A stretch of 64,000 nt of DNA from Baekduia alba (GCF_028416635.1 NZ_CP114013.1:434001-498000); one strand, 5' to 3'; shown: positions 41,537 to 50,563, counted from the first letter of the stretch. The notes: generated from the sequence alone by a model not told the origin. Program-made: numbers and translations.

Positions 41537-42346
41537 TCAGTCGGCGCGCGCGAGCGCGACGTCGGCCATGGCGGCGACGCCGTGCAGCCCTGCCGGGTCG
41601 AGCAGGCGCAGGTAGCCCTTGATGCCGCCCACGCGGCTGACGAGCCCTTCGCGCTCCATGGACTTGATCACGCGCGCGACGACCTCGCGCACCGATCCGA
41701 CCGCGGCCGCGATGTCCTGATGGTTCAAGCGCACGACGAGCGACTCCTCCTGGCGCTCGGCCAGGTCGAGGAGGTGGCTCGCCACGCGGTTGCGCACGGG
41801 CAGGAACAGGTCGGTGCCCAGGACGTCCAGGGCCTGCTGCAGCTGCTCGGCGAGATGCACCGCGAGCCGGGACGCGAGGTCGCTGTCGGCGACCATCGCC
41901 TCGCGGAAGCGCGTCGGGCGAAGCTTGAGGATCACGCTGTCGCGCACGGCTACGGCGTCGCGAGCCGCGCCGCCGAGCGCGCGCCAGCGGTCGAGGGAAC
42001 GGTCGCCGCGGGCGGCGGGACCCGCCAGCAGCACGGCGGGCAGACCGAGGAACGCCCCGGTCGGCGCGTAGCGGATCGTCACCTCGCGCCCGGTGGGCGA
42101 CCGCATGACGACCTTGAGGAGCCCGTCGACGACGAGCCCCAGCGTGAGCGTCTCGTCCTCGTGGAAGGCGCCCCGGTAGAACACCTCGCCCGCCTTGACG
42201 TACGCGATCCGCGCGCCCGTGAGCACGCGATCGGCCGCCGCTGCGGGCAGGTCCGCCAGGAAGCTGTCTGCCCAGGCGGACGCGACCGACGTCGGGTGCT
42301 CGCGGAGGCAGAGCGGAGCCTGGGCGGGAGGCGAAGGGCGCGTCAC
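41537..42346 (-). CDS. Crp/Fnr-family transcriptional regulator (second copy)
   Basis: A 269-residue regulator paralogous to the one at 22887. The sensor barrel includes VFYRGAFHEDETLTLGLVVD and GAFLGLPAVLLAG, followed by an ~20-residue insertion (RSLDRWRALGGAARDAV) absent from the first copy. The helix-turn-helix is DIAAAVGSVREVVARVIKSM with the same GSVREVV recognition helix. It starts at a GTG two bases after the stop of the alcohol dehydrogenase gene, so the two form an operon and the regulator probably controls it. No Fe-S cysteines. Confidence 0.87.
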   Translation of the reverse strand: MTRPSPPAQAPLCLREHPTSVASAWADSFLADLPAAAADRVLTGARIAYVKAGEVFYRGAFHEDETLTLGLVVDGLLKVVMRSPTGREVTIRYAPTGAFLGLPAVLLAGPAARGDRSLDRWRALGGAARDAVAVRDSVILKLRPTRFREAMVADSDLASRLAVHLAEQLQQALDVLGTDLFLPVRNRVASHLLDLAERQEESLVVRLNHQDIAAAVGSVREVVARVIKSMEREGLVSRVGGIKGYLRLLDPAGLHGVAAMADVALARAD

Positions 42347-42348
42347 GG

Positions 42349-43440
42349 TCAGCGCTTCGGATGCACCGCCGTCATCCAGGCCGGCGTCGCGCGCGTCTGG
42401 AGGAGGTCGACCGCCGCGCCGACGTCGGCCAGCGCGAAGCGATGCGTGAAGAGGTCGTCGATCGTCAGCGCGCCGGACGCGAGCCAGGCCATGACCTGCC
42501 GTGCGTCGTCGCGCGAGCCGTTGCGGCTGCCCAGGATCCGCCAGCAGTTGCCGACGAGCTCGCGGGCGGTGGCCGGTGCGTCGAAGTTGCCCCCGACGAT
42601 GACCGCGGTGCCGCCGACCTTCAGCGCCGCGATGCTCTGCTGGGTCCCCTTGCCCTCGGGGAGGAAGTCGAGCACGACGTCGACGCCGGCGGGCGCCAGC
42701 TCCCGGATCGCGCGCGTCAGGCCCTGCTCGGTCTCCCAGTCCGTGTCGAGGCGGTCGAGCGCGACGACCTCCACGAGGTCGGGTGCGAGCGCGCGGACCT
42801 CGTCGAGCCGTTCGCCCGAGCGCCCGACGGCGATGAAGCGGCGGATGCCGAAGAGCGGCGCGAGCCGGACGGCGGCCGGGCCGATCGCGCCCGTCGCGGC
42901 GGTCCACACGACCGTGGCGCCCGGCGAGGGGGCAGCGAGCTTCAGCGCGCGCAGCGCGACCGCGACGTCGTGGATCTTCGCCGCCGCTTCGAAGGAGACG
43001 GAGTCGGGCAGGGCATCGACCGCCCAGGCCGGCGCCAGCACGTACTCGGCGAGCGCGCCGTCGTGGTAGCGCTCGTAGAGCGGCATTCCCGTCGGACCGA
43101 AGATCCCGTGGCCGATCATCGAGCACGCGGGGCAGAGCTGGTCGCGATCGGTGAGGCAGGACGCGCACCGCCGGCACGTGAGGTTCGGGTGCATCCGCAC
43201 GCGATCGCCGGCCGCGTGCTCGGTGACGCCCGCGCCGACGGCGGCGACGACGCCCGCGGCCTCGTGGCCCGGCGTATGTGGCAGCAGCGGCAGCAGCCCC
43301 ATCCGCCAGAACGTGAGCAGGCTGGGCGCGAGGCCCGCGGCGGCGACCTCGATCACCACCTCGCCCGGGCCGGCGGTCGGCACCTCGATGTCCTCGAGAC
43401 GGAACTCCGTCTCGCCTTCGTATGCCCGCGCTGCCAGCAC
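42349..43440 (-). CDS. zinc-type alcohol dehydrogenase (MDR family)
   Basis: A 363-residue medium-chain dehydrogenase. TPGHEAAGVVAAVG carries the catalytic zinc His/Glu, CRRCASCLTDRDQLC the structural zinc cysteines, and WTAATGAIGPAAVRLAPLFG the Rossmann fold, with the usual Gly-rich loop altered. It should act on an alcohol or aldehyde from the local pathway. First gene of the operon with the Crp/Fnr regulator; a divergent promoter region lies upstream. Confidence 0.87.
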   Translation of the reverse strand: MLAARAYEGETEFRLEDIEVPTAGPGEVVIEVAAAGLAPSLLTFWRMGLLPLLPHTPGHEAAGVVAAVGAGVTEHAAGDRVRMHPNLTCRRCASCLTDRDQLCPACSMIGHGIFGPTGMPLYERYHDGALAEYVLAPAWAVDALPDSVSFEAAAKIHDVAVALRALKLAAPSPGATVVWTAATGAIGPAAVRLAPLFGIRRFIAVGRSGERLDEVRALAPDLVEVVALDRLDTDWETEQGLTRAIRELAPAGVDVVLDFLPEGKGTQQSIAALKVGGTAVIVGGNFDAPATARELVGNCWRILGSRNGSRDDARQVMAWLASGALTIDDLFTHRFALADVGAAVDLLQTRATPAWMTAVHPKR

Positions 43441-43523
43441 CTGCGGCCCCTCTTCCGTGGTCGCGCCTCACGCGCTGCGGACGAAAGGCTCAGTGCGACC
43501 CAGGCGCGTCCGGAGAGCGGAAT

Positions 43524-43531
43524 GCAATTGC
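43524..43531. promoter_or_regulatory. GCAATTGC palindrome near the ADH-Crp promoter
   Basis: An 8-bp palindrome just downstream of the predicted minus-strand start point (about +5 to +12). It has the same CAATTG core as 23625-23634. A repressor position for the Crp/Fnr protein is possible. Confidence 0.3.
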
Positions 43532-43541
43532 GTACAGCAAA

Positions 43542-43570
43542 ACTTAATCGCGGCCTTCCGCGTTTGTCAA
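43542..43570 (-). promoter_or_regulatory. promoter of the ADH-Crp operon
   Basis: Minus-strand TTGACA (43570-43565), 17-base spacer, TTAAGT (43547-43542). The leader would be about 95 bases. CTGTACG (43537-43531) follows on the same strand. Confidence 0.55.
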
Positions 43571-43621
43571 CTGGCGGCCGATGCTGATCTACTCGAAAGA
43601 TCTACGCGAACGAGCGGAACG

Positions 43622-43651
43622 TTTGACCCGTTCGGCCGCCAGACCTATAGT
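43622..43651 (+). promoter_or_regulatory. promoter of the SnoaL-like gene
   Basis: TTTGAC (43622-43627), 18-base spacer, TATAGT (43646-43651); start near 43658, giving a ~67-base leader. CTGTACG (43684-43690) lies within the leader, mirroring the element below the divergent promoter. Confidence 0.6.
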
Positions 43652-43724
43652 GCGCAGATTGTTACGTCTGGTGAAGCACAGTTCTGTACGGCGTAACGAC
43701 AACTAGGCGAAAGGAAGACCCCTG

Positions 43725-44261
43725 ATGGCGACCCTCGACTCTGCATCGGCTGTCCCCGCAGCGCTTCAGGCCCTGATCGAGAAGGAGGCGATCCGCGAGC
43801 TGCTCGCCCGCTGCTTCCGCGGCTCCGATCGGGAGCTGCAAGCGCTCGCCGAGTCCTGCCACCCACCGGACGGCAACATCAACCTCGGCATCTACAACGG
43901 CCCGGTCAGCGGGTTCTTCGCGGGAACGGCGGCGTTCCGCGCGCCGATGCTCGCGGTCCATCACCACATCGGCCAGTCGACCATCGAGCTCGACGGCGAC
44001 GCGGCCGTCGGCGAGACGTACGTCCTGGCGACCTACGTGCTGCCCGGTGCCGACGGGCCGCAGACCACGGTCCTGATGACCCGCTACCTCGACCGGTTCG
44101 AGAAGCGCGGCGGCGAGTGGAAGATCACCGACCGCCGCGTCGCGTTCGACGCGCAGCTCGACGTCCCCGGCGGCCCGCCGACGATGGCGCCCGAGCAGGT
44201 CTGGGGCAGCCGCGACGACAGCGACCCGTCGCACGCGCTCTTCGCCTCGCTCGCAGGCTGA
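43725..44261 (+). CDS. SnoaL-like (NTF2-fold) protein
   Basis: A 178-residue SnoaL_4-type protein with an alpha+beta cone fold: ALIEKEAIRELLARCFRGSD at the N-terminus, AVHHHIGQSTIELDGDAAVG in the middle and DRFEKRGGEWKITDRRVAFD near the end. Members include dehydratases, isomerases and small hydroxylases in aromatic and steroid breakdown; the pocket chemistry cannot be read here. GGAAGAC precedes the ATG. It is transcribed divergently from the ADH-Crp operon and is likely co-regulated. A shared bidirectional hairpin separates it from Ohr. Confidence 0.85.
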   Translation: MATLDSASAVPAALQALIEKEAIRELLARCFRGSDRELQALAESCHPPDGNINLGIYNGPVSGFFAGTAAFRAPMLAVHHHIGQSTIELDGDAAVGETYVLATYVLPGADGPQTTVLMTRYLDRFEKRGGEWKITDRRVAFDAQLDVPGGPPTMAPEQVWGSRDDSDPSHALFASLAG

Positions 44262-44276
44262 GCCTCGGACGACGGA

Positions 44277-44313
44277 GCGGCGCGGCCGGCGGGCCGGACG
44301 GTCGCCGCGCCGC
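44277..44313. terminator. bidirectional hairpin between SnoaL and ohr
   Basis: A perfect 10-bp stem (GCGGCGCGGC at 44277-44286 with GCCGCGCCGC at 44304-44313) sits between the two convergent stop codons, with no U tract. Confidence 0.65.
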
Positions 44314-44330
44314 CCCGTCGCCGCAGCTCC

Positions 44331-44756
44331 TCAGACGGGTTGCCCGTTGGCGATCAGCGCGACGTCCAGGTTCCCGCGCGTCGCACGGGAGTACGGGCAG
44401 GTCTCGTGCGCGGCCCGCACGAGGTCGACGGCGGCGTCGGCATCGACGGCGGGCAGCGTCACGCGCAGCTCGACCGCCAGGTCGAACGCGCCGAGCCCGT
44501 CCTTGAGGAGCGAGACGCTCGAGTCGACGGCGACCGGGCCCGTCTCGACCTTCTGCCGCAACGCGGTGAACGCCACCGCGCTCGCGAAGCACGCGGCGTA
44601 GCCGACGGCGAACAGCTGCTCGGGGTTCGTCGCCTGGCCGCCCGTGCCGGGCGTCTCCAGGGCAACCGACAAGTTGCCGTCCGAGGTCTCGCCGCGTCCA
44701 CCGCGGCGGCCGCCGGTGACGTTGGCCTGGGCCGTGTACACGACCTCACTCATCAT
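44331..44756 (-). CDS. ohr: organic hydroperoxide resistance protein (Ohr/OsmC)
   Basis: A 141-residue Ohr. The two redox cysteines are in VGYAACFASAVAF and HETCPYSRATRGN, and the N-terminal VVYTAQANVTGGRRGG segment is typical. Ohr reduces organic peroxides using lipoyl thiols. AAGGAG lies six bases before ATG 44756; ATG 44753 is equally possible. No OhrR/MarR regulator gene is adjacent. It is divergent from the second importer's binding-protein gene, and a peroxide defence role would fit the oxygenase-rich region. Confidence 0.92.
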   Translation of the reverse strand: MMSEVVYTAQANVTGGRRGGRGETSDGNLSVALETPGTGGQATNPEQLFAVGYAACFASAVAFTALRQKVETGPVAVDSSVSLLKDGLGAFDLAVELRVTLPAVDADAAVDLVRAAHETCPYSRATRGNLDVALIANGQPV

Positions 44757-44815
44757 TGACGCTCCTTCAGTCACAATGGATCCTGCCGCTGAGACGCAGG
44801 TCACGCAAAGTTCAC

Positions 44816-44845
44816 TTGACAAAACATTGTTGCGACACACAGAAT
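44816..44845 (+). promoter_or_regulatory. candidate promoter of the second importer
   Basis: TTGACA (44816-44821), 18-base spacer, CAGAAT (44840-44845), about 90 bases before the binding-protein ATG. ACATTGTTGCG inside the spacer resembles the ATGTTGCG half of the palindrome at 51403. Confidence 0.45.
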
Positions 44846-44941
44846 AGACCATGCTTGGCGCAGCGTGCCGCTCGGGTCTCCTTCTGTCCGCCCGGGGCCC
44901 GTGCAAGCGGTCGTCGCCCGCGCCGGGGAGGAGCTGAACCG

Positions 44942-46138
44942 ATGCCGAGGAGACGACAGGTGTGTGACGAGCAAGTGATGGGTCGTGGGGTCGAAGGGTC
45001 GACCAGGGCGCTCAGGCGCCTCGGTGCGGCAGGACTCGTGCTGGCCGTGCTGGGCGTAGCCGCCTGCGGCAGCAGCAGCGACAGCAGCACCACCAACACC
45101 GGCAAGAGCGGCGACGCCAAGGTCGACGTCGCCGCGGCGAAGGCGTTCATCGCCCCGCTCGTGAGCCACCCGAGCGCCTTCCCCGTGACCGAGCCGTTGG
45201 CCAAGCGGCCGGCGCCGGGCACGCGGGTGGCTTTCCTCGACCTCGGCACGCCGGTCGCGGCCCTCCAGTGGACGCTGATCCAGTCGGCCGGCAAGGCGAT
45301 GGGGTTGGACGTCTACCGCGTCCGGGGCCAGGGCGCCCAGGGCGTCAGCGCGGCCCTCGACACGATCGTGGAGCAGAAGCCCAAGGGCGTGATCTTCCTC
45401 GCGGCCGACCCGACCCTGTTCGCGCGTCAGCTCACGCAGCTGCGCAAGGAGGGCACGACGGTCGTCGCCGGGTCGATCGTCAACGGCGCCAAGTTCGGCT
45501 TCAAGACGGTGCAGTTCGGCGCCGGTGACGCGAAGAACCTCGGCGAGATCCTCGCGGCCTGGACCATCGCGCGCAGCGAGGGCAAGGCGCACGACGTGGT
45601 CTTCTACACCGTGCCCGAGCTCGACTTCGCGTCGATCGAGAGCGGCGGCGTCAAGAGCAAGCTGAAGGAGCTGTGCCCCGCCTGCACCCTGCGCGTGGTC
45701 AGCATCCCGATCGCGGAGGTCGCCAAGGGCGCGTCGGGCCAGGTCGTCAGCGACCTGCAGGCCCACCCGGACACCGACTTCGCCGTGTTCGCCACCGACG
45801 AGATGCAGCTCGGGCTGCCGGCCGCGCTGCGGACAGCGGGGATCGACGTGCCGACGGTCGGCGGCGGCGCCACCCCTGGCAACCTCCAAGCGATCAAGGA
45901 CGGTCAGCAGGACGCCAGCGTCGGCTCCGATCTCCCGATCCTGACCTGGACCATGATCGACCAGCTCGCGCGCGAGATGGGCGGCCAGGCGCTCTCGGGC
46001 CCGGAGGCGAAGGGCACGATCGTCCAGCAGGTCCTGCGCAAGCAGGACATCACGTTCGATCCCGCCAAGGGCTGGACGGGCTACCCCGACTTCGCGCAGC
46101 GGTTCGTGAAGCTCTGGGGAGCCCCGACGGGCCAGTAG
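44942..46138 (+). CDS. ABC importer substrate-binding lipoprotein (system 2)
   Basis: A 398-residue lipoprotein of the peripla_BP_4 type. The signal peptide is LGAAGLVLAVLGVAAC (lipobox GVAAC), followed by a Ser/Thr linker. The mature part shares blocks with system 1 (VVSDLQAHPDTDFAVFATDE, LPAALRTAGID, ATPGNLQAIKDG). Ligand unknown; context suggests an aromatic or acyl compound. GGGAGGAG precedes the ATG at 44942. The permease starts six bases after its stop, but its ATPase lies 4.2 kb away at 51449. Confidence 0.88.
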   Translation: MPRRRQVCDEQVMGRGVEGSTRALRRLGAAGLVLAVLGVAACGSSSDSSTTNTGKSGDAKVDVAAAKAFIAPLVSHPSAFPVTEPLAKRPAPGTRVAFLDLGTPVAALQWTLIQSAGKAMGLDVYRVRGQGAQGVSAALDTIVEQKPKGVIFLAADPTLFARQLTQLRKEGTTVVAGSIVNGAKFGFKTVQFGAGDAKNLGEILAAWTIARSEGKAHDVVFYTVPELDFASIESGGVKSKLKELCPACTLRVVSIPIAEVAKGASGQVVSDLQAHPDTDFAVFATDEMQLGLPAALRTAGIDVPTVGGGATPGNLQAIKDGQQDASVGSDLPILTWTMIDQLAREMGGQALSGPEAKGTIVQQVLRKQDITFDPAKGWTGYPDFAQRFVKLWGAPTGQ

Positions 46139-46144
46139 CCGATC

Positions 46145-47194
46145 GTGTCGTCGCAATCCGCTGATCGGCGGCGGGCCGTGCTGCGCGCGCTGTCGTTCAG
46201 GAACGTCAGCGCGCTCTACGTGTTCGTCGTCGTCTTCGTCGTGTTCTCGCTGTGGATCCCGCAGACGTTCCTCGACGTGGACGTGTGGCGCACGCTCCTC
46301 GACGCCAACGCGATCACGGCGCTGGTCGCCGTCGGACTGGTCCTGCCGCTCGCGGCGGGCTCGTTCAACCTCGCGATCGGCGCCGAGGTGGGGCTCGGCG
46401 CCATCCTCGTCGCGTGGCTGCTCTCCAATCGCGGGAGCCCGATCGGCGTGTCGATCGCCGTGACGCTCGTCGCCGGCGCGGCGGTCGGCGCCCTCAACGG
46501 GCTGCTGATCGTCAAGGCGCGGATCGACTCGTTCATCGCCACCATGGGGATGAGCTCGATCCTGCTCGCGCTGATCGCGTGGATCTCCGACAGCCAGCAG
46601 ATCCTCGGGCTCAGCTCGTCGTTCCAGAGCATGGCGAGAAGCGAGGTGCTCGGGATCACGCTGCCCGTCTACATCTTGCTCGCCGTGGCCCTGGGCGTCT
46701 GGTACGTGCTCGAGCGAACGCCGGCGGGACGGCGGGTCTACGCGACCGGGGGCAACGCGGAGGCGGCGCGCCTCGCGGGCGTTCGCACTTCGAGCGTCGT
46801 GCTCGTCTCGCTGGTCGCGTGCGGTGTGATCACCGCCCTGGCGGGGATCCTGACGAGCTCGCGGATCGCCGCCGGGGACCCGACGATCGGTCCGCCGCTG
46901 CTGTTGCCCGCGTTCGCCGCGGCGTTCCTGGGCTCGACGCAGTTCCGGCGCGGGCGCTTCAACGTCTGGGGCACGGTCGTGGCGGTGTACGTGCTCGCGA
47001 CCGGCATCAAGGGCCTCCAGCTCGCGGGGGCGCCGGTGTGGATCCCCGACCTGTTCAACGGCGTGGCCCTGCTGGCCGCCGTGGGGCTCGCCAAGTACGA
47101 GCGCTTTGGCGCGCATGCCGGCGCGATCCGGCGCCTGCTGCGTTTCGAACGACGCTCCGGGCCGGTGCTTGACGCCGGCCCACACGAGGCATAA
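46145..47194 (+). CDS. ABC importer permease (system 2)
   Basis: A 349-residue BPD_transp_2 permease, paralogous to system 1 (shared LLIVKARIDSFIATMGMSSI region, YVLERTPAGRRVYATGGNAE and LQLAGAPVWIPDLFNGVALL). About nine membrane helices. GTG start at 46145, close behind the binding-protein stop. The ABC ATPase is not next to it: dioxygenase, FAH, hydroxylase and IclR genes intervene. Confidence 0.9.
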   Translation: MSSQSADRRRAVLRALSFRNVSALYVFVVVFVVFSLWIPQTFLDVDVWRTLLDANAITALVAVGLVLPLAAGSFNLAIGAEVGLGAILVAWLLSNRGSPIGVSIAVTLVAGAAVGALNGLLIVKARIDSFIATMGMSSILLALIAWISDSQQILGLSSSFQSMARSEVLGITLPVYILLAVALGVWYVLERTPAGRRVYATGGNAEAARLAGVRTSSVVLVSLVACGVITALAGILTSSRIAAGDPTIGPPLLLPAFAAAFLGSTQFRRGRFNVWGTVVAVYVLATGIKGLQLAGAPVWIPDLFNGVALLAAVGLAKYERFGAHAGAIRRLLRFERRSGPVLDAGPHEA

Positions 47195-47250
47195 GTTCCA
47201 GCAATCAAAACACTATTTCGATCAATGACACAGAGGAATCAGGTAGTCGC

Positions 47251-48102
47251 GTGCTTCAGGCCAAGCTCTCCCACGTAGCCCTCCGCAGCGCGGATCCCGC
47301 CGGGACGCGTCAGTTCTACGAGGACGTCGTGGGCCTGCGCACCGTCGTCGCCGACCGCCCCCGCGCTCAGCTGGCGCTGGGTGGAGCGCACGTCGTCGAG
47401 CTCCACGACGGTCAGGGGCTGGACCACTTCGCCCTCGAGGTCGTCGACCAGGCGCAGTTCCGCGCGCTGTCGGAGCGCCTGTCCGCGCACGGGATCGCGG
47501 TCGCGCCGGCCGCCGACGCCGACCATCCCGACGGCATCCGGTTCGCCGACCCCGAAGGCCACGTGATCGAGGTGCACGGGCGGATCGACCGGACCGGCGA
47601 AGGCGTGCGCGCCGACGGGCGCCGGCCGACCGGGCTGCATCACATCACCCTCACGTCGCCCGACGTGCCGGCGTTGACCGCCTTCTACCGAGACGTCCTC
47701 GGGTTCGTGGTCTCCGACCGCATGGCCGACCGGTTCGCGTGGATGCGCTGCAATCGCGAGCACCACACCGTCGCGATCGTGCAGGGCGAGGTCGGCGGCC
47801 TCGACCACTACTGCTTCGAGGTCTCCGACTGGGAGGACGTCAAGGACTGGTGCGACCTGCTCGCCGTCCGCGACGTCCCGGTCAGCTGGGGTCCCGGCCG
47901 CCATGGGCCCGGGAACAACGTGTTCATCATGTTCGACGATCCCGACGGCGTCCACATCGAGCTGTCCTGCGAGATGGAGCGGTTCTGGGACGACCGCGTC
48001 GAGTACCCCGAGCCACGCAACTGGGCCGCCGAGCTGCGGACCGTGAACCTCTGGGGACCGGCCCCCGAGTGGCGCCGGCCGCTCGAAGCGCCCGCCGCCT
48101 GA
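47251..48102 (+). CDS. extradiol ring-cleavage dioxygenase (VOC, two-domain)
   Basis: A 283-residue type I extradiol enzyme with an N-terminal module (LSHVALRSADPAGTRQFYED) and a catalytic module. Metal ligands appear as GLHHITLTSPD (His), GLDHYCFEVSD (His) and VHIELSCEMERF (Glu). The second such enzyme in the window, only distantly like the one at 26004. It starts at a GTG and its stop overlaps the FAH-family start (TGATG), so the two act in sequence on a meta-cleavage route. Confidence 0.87.
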   Translation: MLQAKLSHVALRSADPAGTRQFYEDVVGLRTVVADRPRAQLALGGAHVVELHDGQGLDHFALEVVDQAQFRALSERLSAHGIAVAPAADADHPDGIRFADPEGHVIEVHGRIDRTGEGVRADGRRPTGLHHITLTSPDVPALTAFYRDVLGFVVSDRMADRFAWMRCNREHHTVAIVQGEVGGLDHYCFEVSDWEDVKDWCDLLAVRDVPVSWGPGRHGPGNNVFIMFDDPDGVHIELSCEMERFWDDRVEYPEPRNWAAELRTVNLWGPAPEWRRPLEAPAA

Positions 48103-48938
48103 TGCGGTTCGTCAACTACCGGCACGACGGGGAAGTTCGCGCCGGCCGCGTCGAGGGCGACGCGGTCGTGCCGCTGGCGATCCCACCGATCAGCGCGGGG
48201 TTCGACCTCGCGCTGCTCTTGGAGGCCCCGGCCGCGGCGGAGGCGGCGCCGCTCCCGCTCGCCGACGTGCGTCTCCTGGCGCCCGTCCTGCAGCCGGGGA
48301 AGGTCATCTGCCTGGGCCTCAACTACCGCGGCCATGTCACGGAGACCAAGCGCGAGCTCCCGACCTACCCGGTGTTGTTCACGAAGTTCGCGGAGTCGAT
48401 CATCGGCCCCGCCGATGACATCGTCGCACCGCCCGAGTCGACGCAGATCGACTACGAGGCCGAGCTCGCCGTGGTCATCGGCCGACCCGCGCGCCGCATC
48501 TCGCTGGCCGAGGCGCCGGGCGTCGTCGCGGGGTACGCGGTGGCCAACGACGTCACGATGCGCGACTACCAGTACAAGACGCATCAGTGGCTGCAGGGCA
48601 AGGCGTGGCCGCGCACGACACCGCTCGGGCCGTGGCTGGTGACGGCCGACGAGCTCGGGGCCGAGCCGGAGCTCGACATCGCGCTCGAGCTCAACGGGCA
48701 GGAGCGGCAGCGCTCGAACACGCGGCACATGATCTTCGGGCTCGCCGAGACCATCAGCACGCTGTCGGAGTTCATGACGCTGGCGCCCGGCGACGTGGTG
48801 TTGACGGGCACGCCCGCCGGGGTCGGCTACCGGCGCGACCCTCAGGTCTTCCTGACTCCGGGGGATCGCGTCAAGGTGACGATCGAGGGCATCGGCTCGG
48901 TCGACAACACGGTCGTGGCCGAGGACGTGCATGCCTGA
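48102..48938 (+). CDS. fumarylacetoacetate hydrolase-family protein
   Basis: A 278-residue FAH-family enzyme. CLGLNYRGHVTETK, LFTKFAESIIGPADDIVAP, the metal site IDYEAELAVVIGRPARRIS, GYAVANDVTMRDYQYK and LTGTPAGVGYRRDP are in order. Likely hydrolase or decarboxylase for the ring-cleavage product. Overlaps the upstream dioxygenase by one base and the downstream hydroxylase by eight. Confidence 0.88.
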   Translation: MRFVNYRHDGEVRAGRVEGDAVVPLAIPPISAGFDLALLLEAPAAAEAAPLPLADVRLLAPVLQPGKVICLGLNYRGHVTETKRELPTYPVLFTKFAESIIGPADDIVAPPESTQIDYEAELAVVIGRPARRISLAEAPGVVAGYAVANDVTMRDYQYKTHQWLQGKAWPRTTPLGPWLVTADELGAEPELDIALELNGQERQRSNTRHMIFGLAETISTLSEFMTLAPGDVVLTGTPAGVGYRRDPQVFLTPGDRVKVTIEGIGSVDNTVVAEDVHA

Positions 48939-50553
48939 CGTCGACGTGCTCGTCGTCGGGGGAGGGCCCACCGGGCTGGCCGCGGCCAACGCGCTCGGCC
49001 AGCTCGGGGTGAACGTGCTGCTCGTCGAGCGCGAGCCCGGAGTGGCCGAGCTTCCCCGTGCCGTGAGCGTCGACGACGAGACCATGCGCTTCATGCAGCG
49101 GCTCGGGCTCGTCGACCGCATGCGCGACGTCGCGCTGCCAGGCACGGGCACGAAGTACTTCGGTCGGCGCGGGCAGCTGCTGGCCTACGCGCGGGGCCCG
49201 GAGCGGCCGCCCCACGGGCAGCCCATCAAGAACCCGATCGACCACGCGGAGTTCCAGCTCGTCCTGCTCCGCGGACTCCGCCGGTACCCGCACGTCGACG
49301 TGCGCCATCAGACGACGTTCACCGGCTTCGAGCAGCACGCCGACGGCGTCACCGCGACGATCGAGACGGGCGGTCGCACAGAGACGGTGGAGGCGCGCTA
49401 CCTGCTCGGCGCCGATGGCGGGCGCAGTCCCGTTCGGACCCTGATCGGTCAGGAGCCGATGACCGGCTCGGCGTTCGAGGAGCGATGGCTGGTCGTGGAC
49501 ACGATCAACGACCGCCACGACGAGCGCTACGCGATGCACTACGGCGACCCGGACCGTCCGCGGGTGATCGTCGTCGGGCGCGACGGGCGCTGCCGCTACG
49601 AGTTCCTGATCCGCGACGACGAGCATCCGACCGACGACGACCTGCCGGACCTCGTCACGCGGCTCGTCGCCCCGTACCGGGCGCTGGCTGCCGAGGACGT
49701 CGTTCGCTCCACGATCTACAAGTTCTACGCGCTGGTCGCCGATCGCTTCGACGACGGCCGCGTCTTCATCCTGGGCGACGCCGCGCACATGATGCCCCCG
49801 TTCGCGGGCCAGGGCCTCAACAGCGGCATCCGCGACGCCGCCAACCTGTCCTGGAAGATCGCCGCCGAGCTGCAGGGCCGCGCAGGCCGCGGACTGCTCG
49901 ACAGCTACACGCGCGAGCGCCAGCCCCACGTCGAGGCGACCGTCGCGCTCTCGGTCCGCCTCGGGGCGGTCATGATGACTCGGTCACGCGCCAAGGCATG
50001 GGCCCGGGACGTGCTGTTCGCGACGGTGGGCCGCGTCCCCGCGGTCAAGCGGTTCCTGACCGAGATGCGCTACCGCCCGCCGGCCCTGTACCCGGACGGC
50101 TTCTCGGTCGACGCGGGCACCGATCCGCTCGCCGGCCGGATGCTGATCGAGGCGCAGGTGATCGACGCCGCCGGCCACGTCGTCGGGCTCGACGCCGTCC
50201 TCGGCACCGGCTTCGCGCTGCTCGCCGTCGACACCGATCCGCGGTGCTTCGAGGAGCTCTCGGCCGCCGTGTGGGAGCAGCTCGGCGCCAAGCCGGTCCA
50301 CGTCACGTTGGACCATCGGCTGCCGGTGGTCCGCCTCCGGCTCGAAGGCGTCGCCGACCTGGACGGGTCGTTGGCCGCGCAGCTCGACCCGGTCCGGGGA
50401 CGCTGCGTCCTCGTCCGGCCCGACAAGGTCGTCGCCGGCACGTTCGCCCCGTCGGAGGAGGCGCCGTTCGCCGCCCAGCTCGCCGAGTTGCTCGGTGAGG
50501 TCGAGGCTGCCGCTCCCGCGATCAGACGGTCCGGTGCCACCCCCGGACGGTAA
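48931..50553 (+). CDS. FAD-dependent hydroxylase, MhpA-like
   Basis: A 540-residue class A flavoprotein monooxygenase of the 3-(3-hydroxyphenyl)propionate hydroxylase type. N-terminal FAD fold VLVVGGGPTGLAAANALGQL, DG motif YLLGADGGRSPVRTLIGQ, and FILGDAAHMMPPFAGQGLNS with GIRDAANLSWKIAAEL. The ~140-residue thioredoxin-like C-terminal part is present, as in MhpA. It would hydroxylate a phenolic acid next to an existing hydroxyl, feeding the extradiol dioxygenase upstream. The ATG at 48931 lies inside the FAH gene. Confidence 0.9.
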   Translation: MPDVDVLVVGGGPTGLAAANALGQLGVNVLLVEREPGVAELPRAVSVDDETMRFMQRLGLVDRMRDVALPGTGTKYFGRRGQLLAYARGPERPPHGQPIKNPIDHAEFQLVLLRGLRRYPHVDVRHQTTFTGFEQHADGVTATIETGGRTETVEARYLLGADGGRSPVRTLIGQEPMTGSAFEERWLVVDTINDRHDERYAMHYGDPDRPRVIVVGRDGRCRYEFLIRDDEHPTDDDLPDLVTRLVAPYRALAAEDVVRSTIYKFYALVADRFDDGRVFILGDAAHMMPPFAGQGLNSGIRDAANLSWKIAAELQGRAGRGLLDSYTRERQPHVEATVALSVRLGAVMMTRSRAKAWARDVLFATVGRVPAVKRFLTEMRYRPPALYPDGFSVDAGTDPLAGRMLIEAQVIDAAGHVVGLDAVLGTGFALLAVDTDPRCFEELSAAVWEQLGAKPVHVTLDHRLPVVRLRLEGVADLDGSLAAQLDPVRGRCVLVRPDKVVAGTFAPSEEAPFAAQLAELLGEVEAAAPAIRRSGATPGR

Positions 50554-50563
50554 GGTGAGAGCC

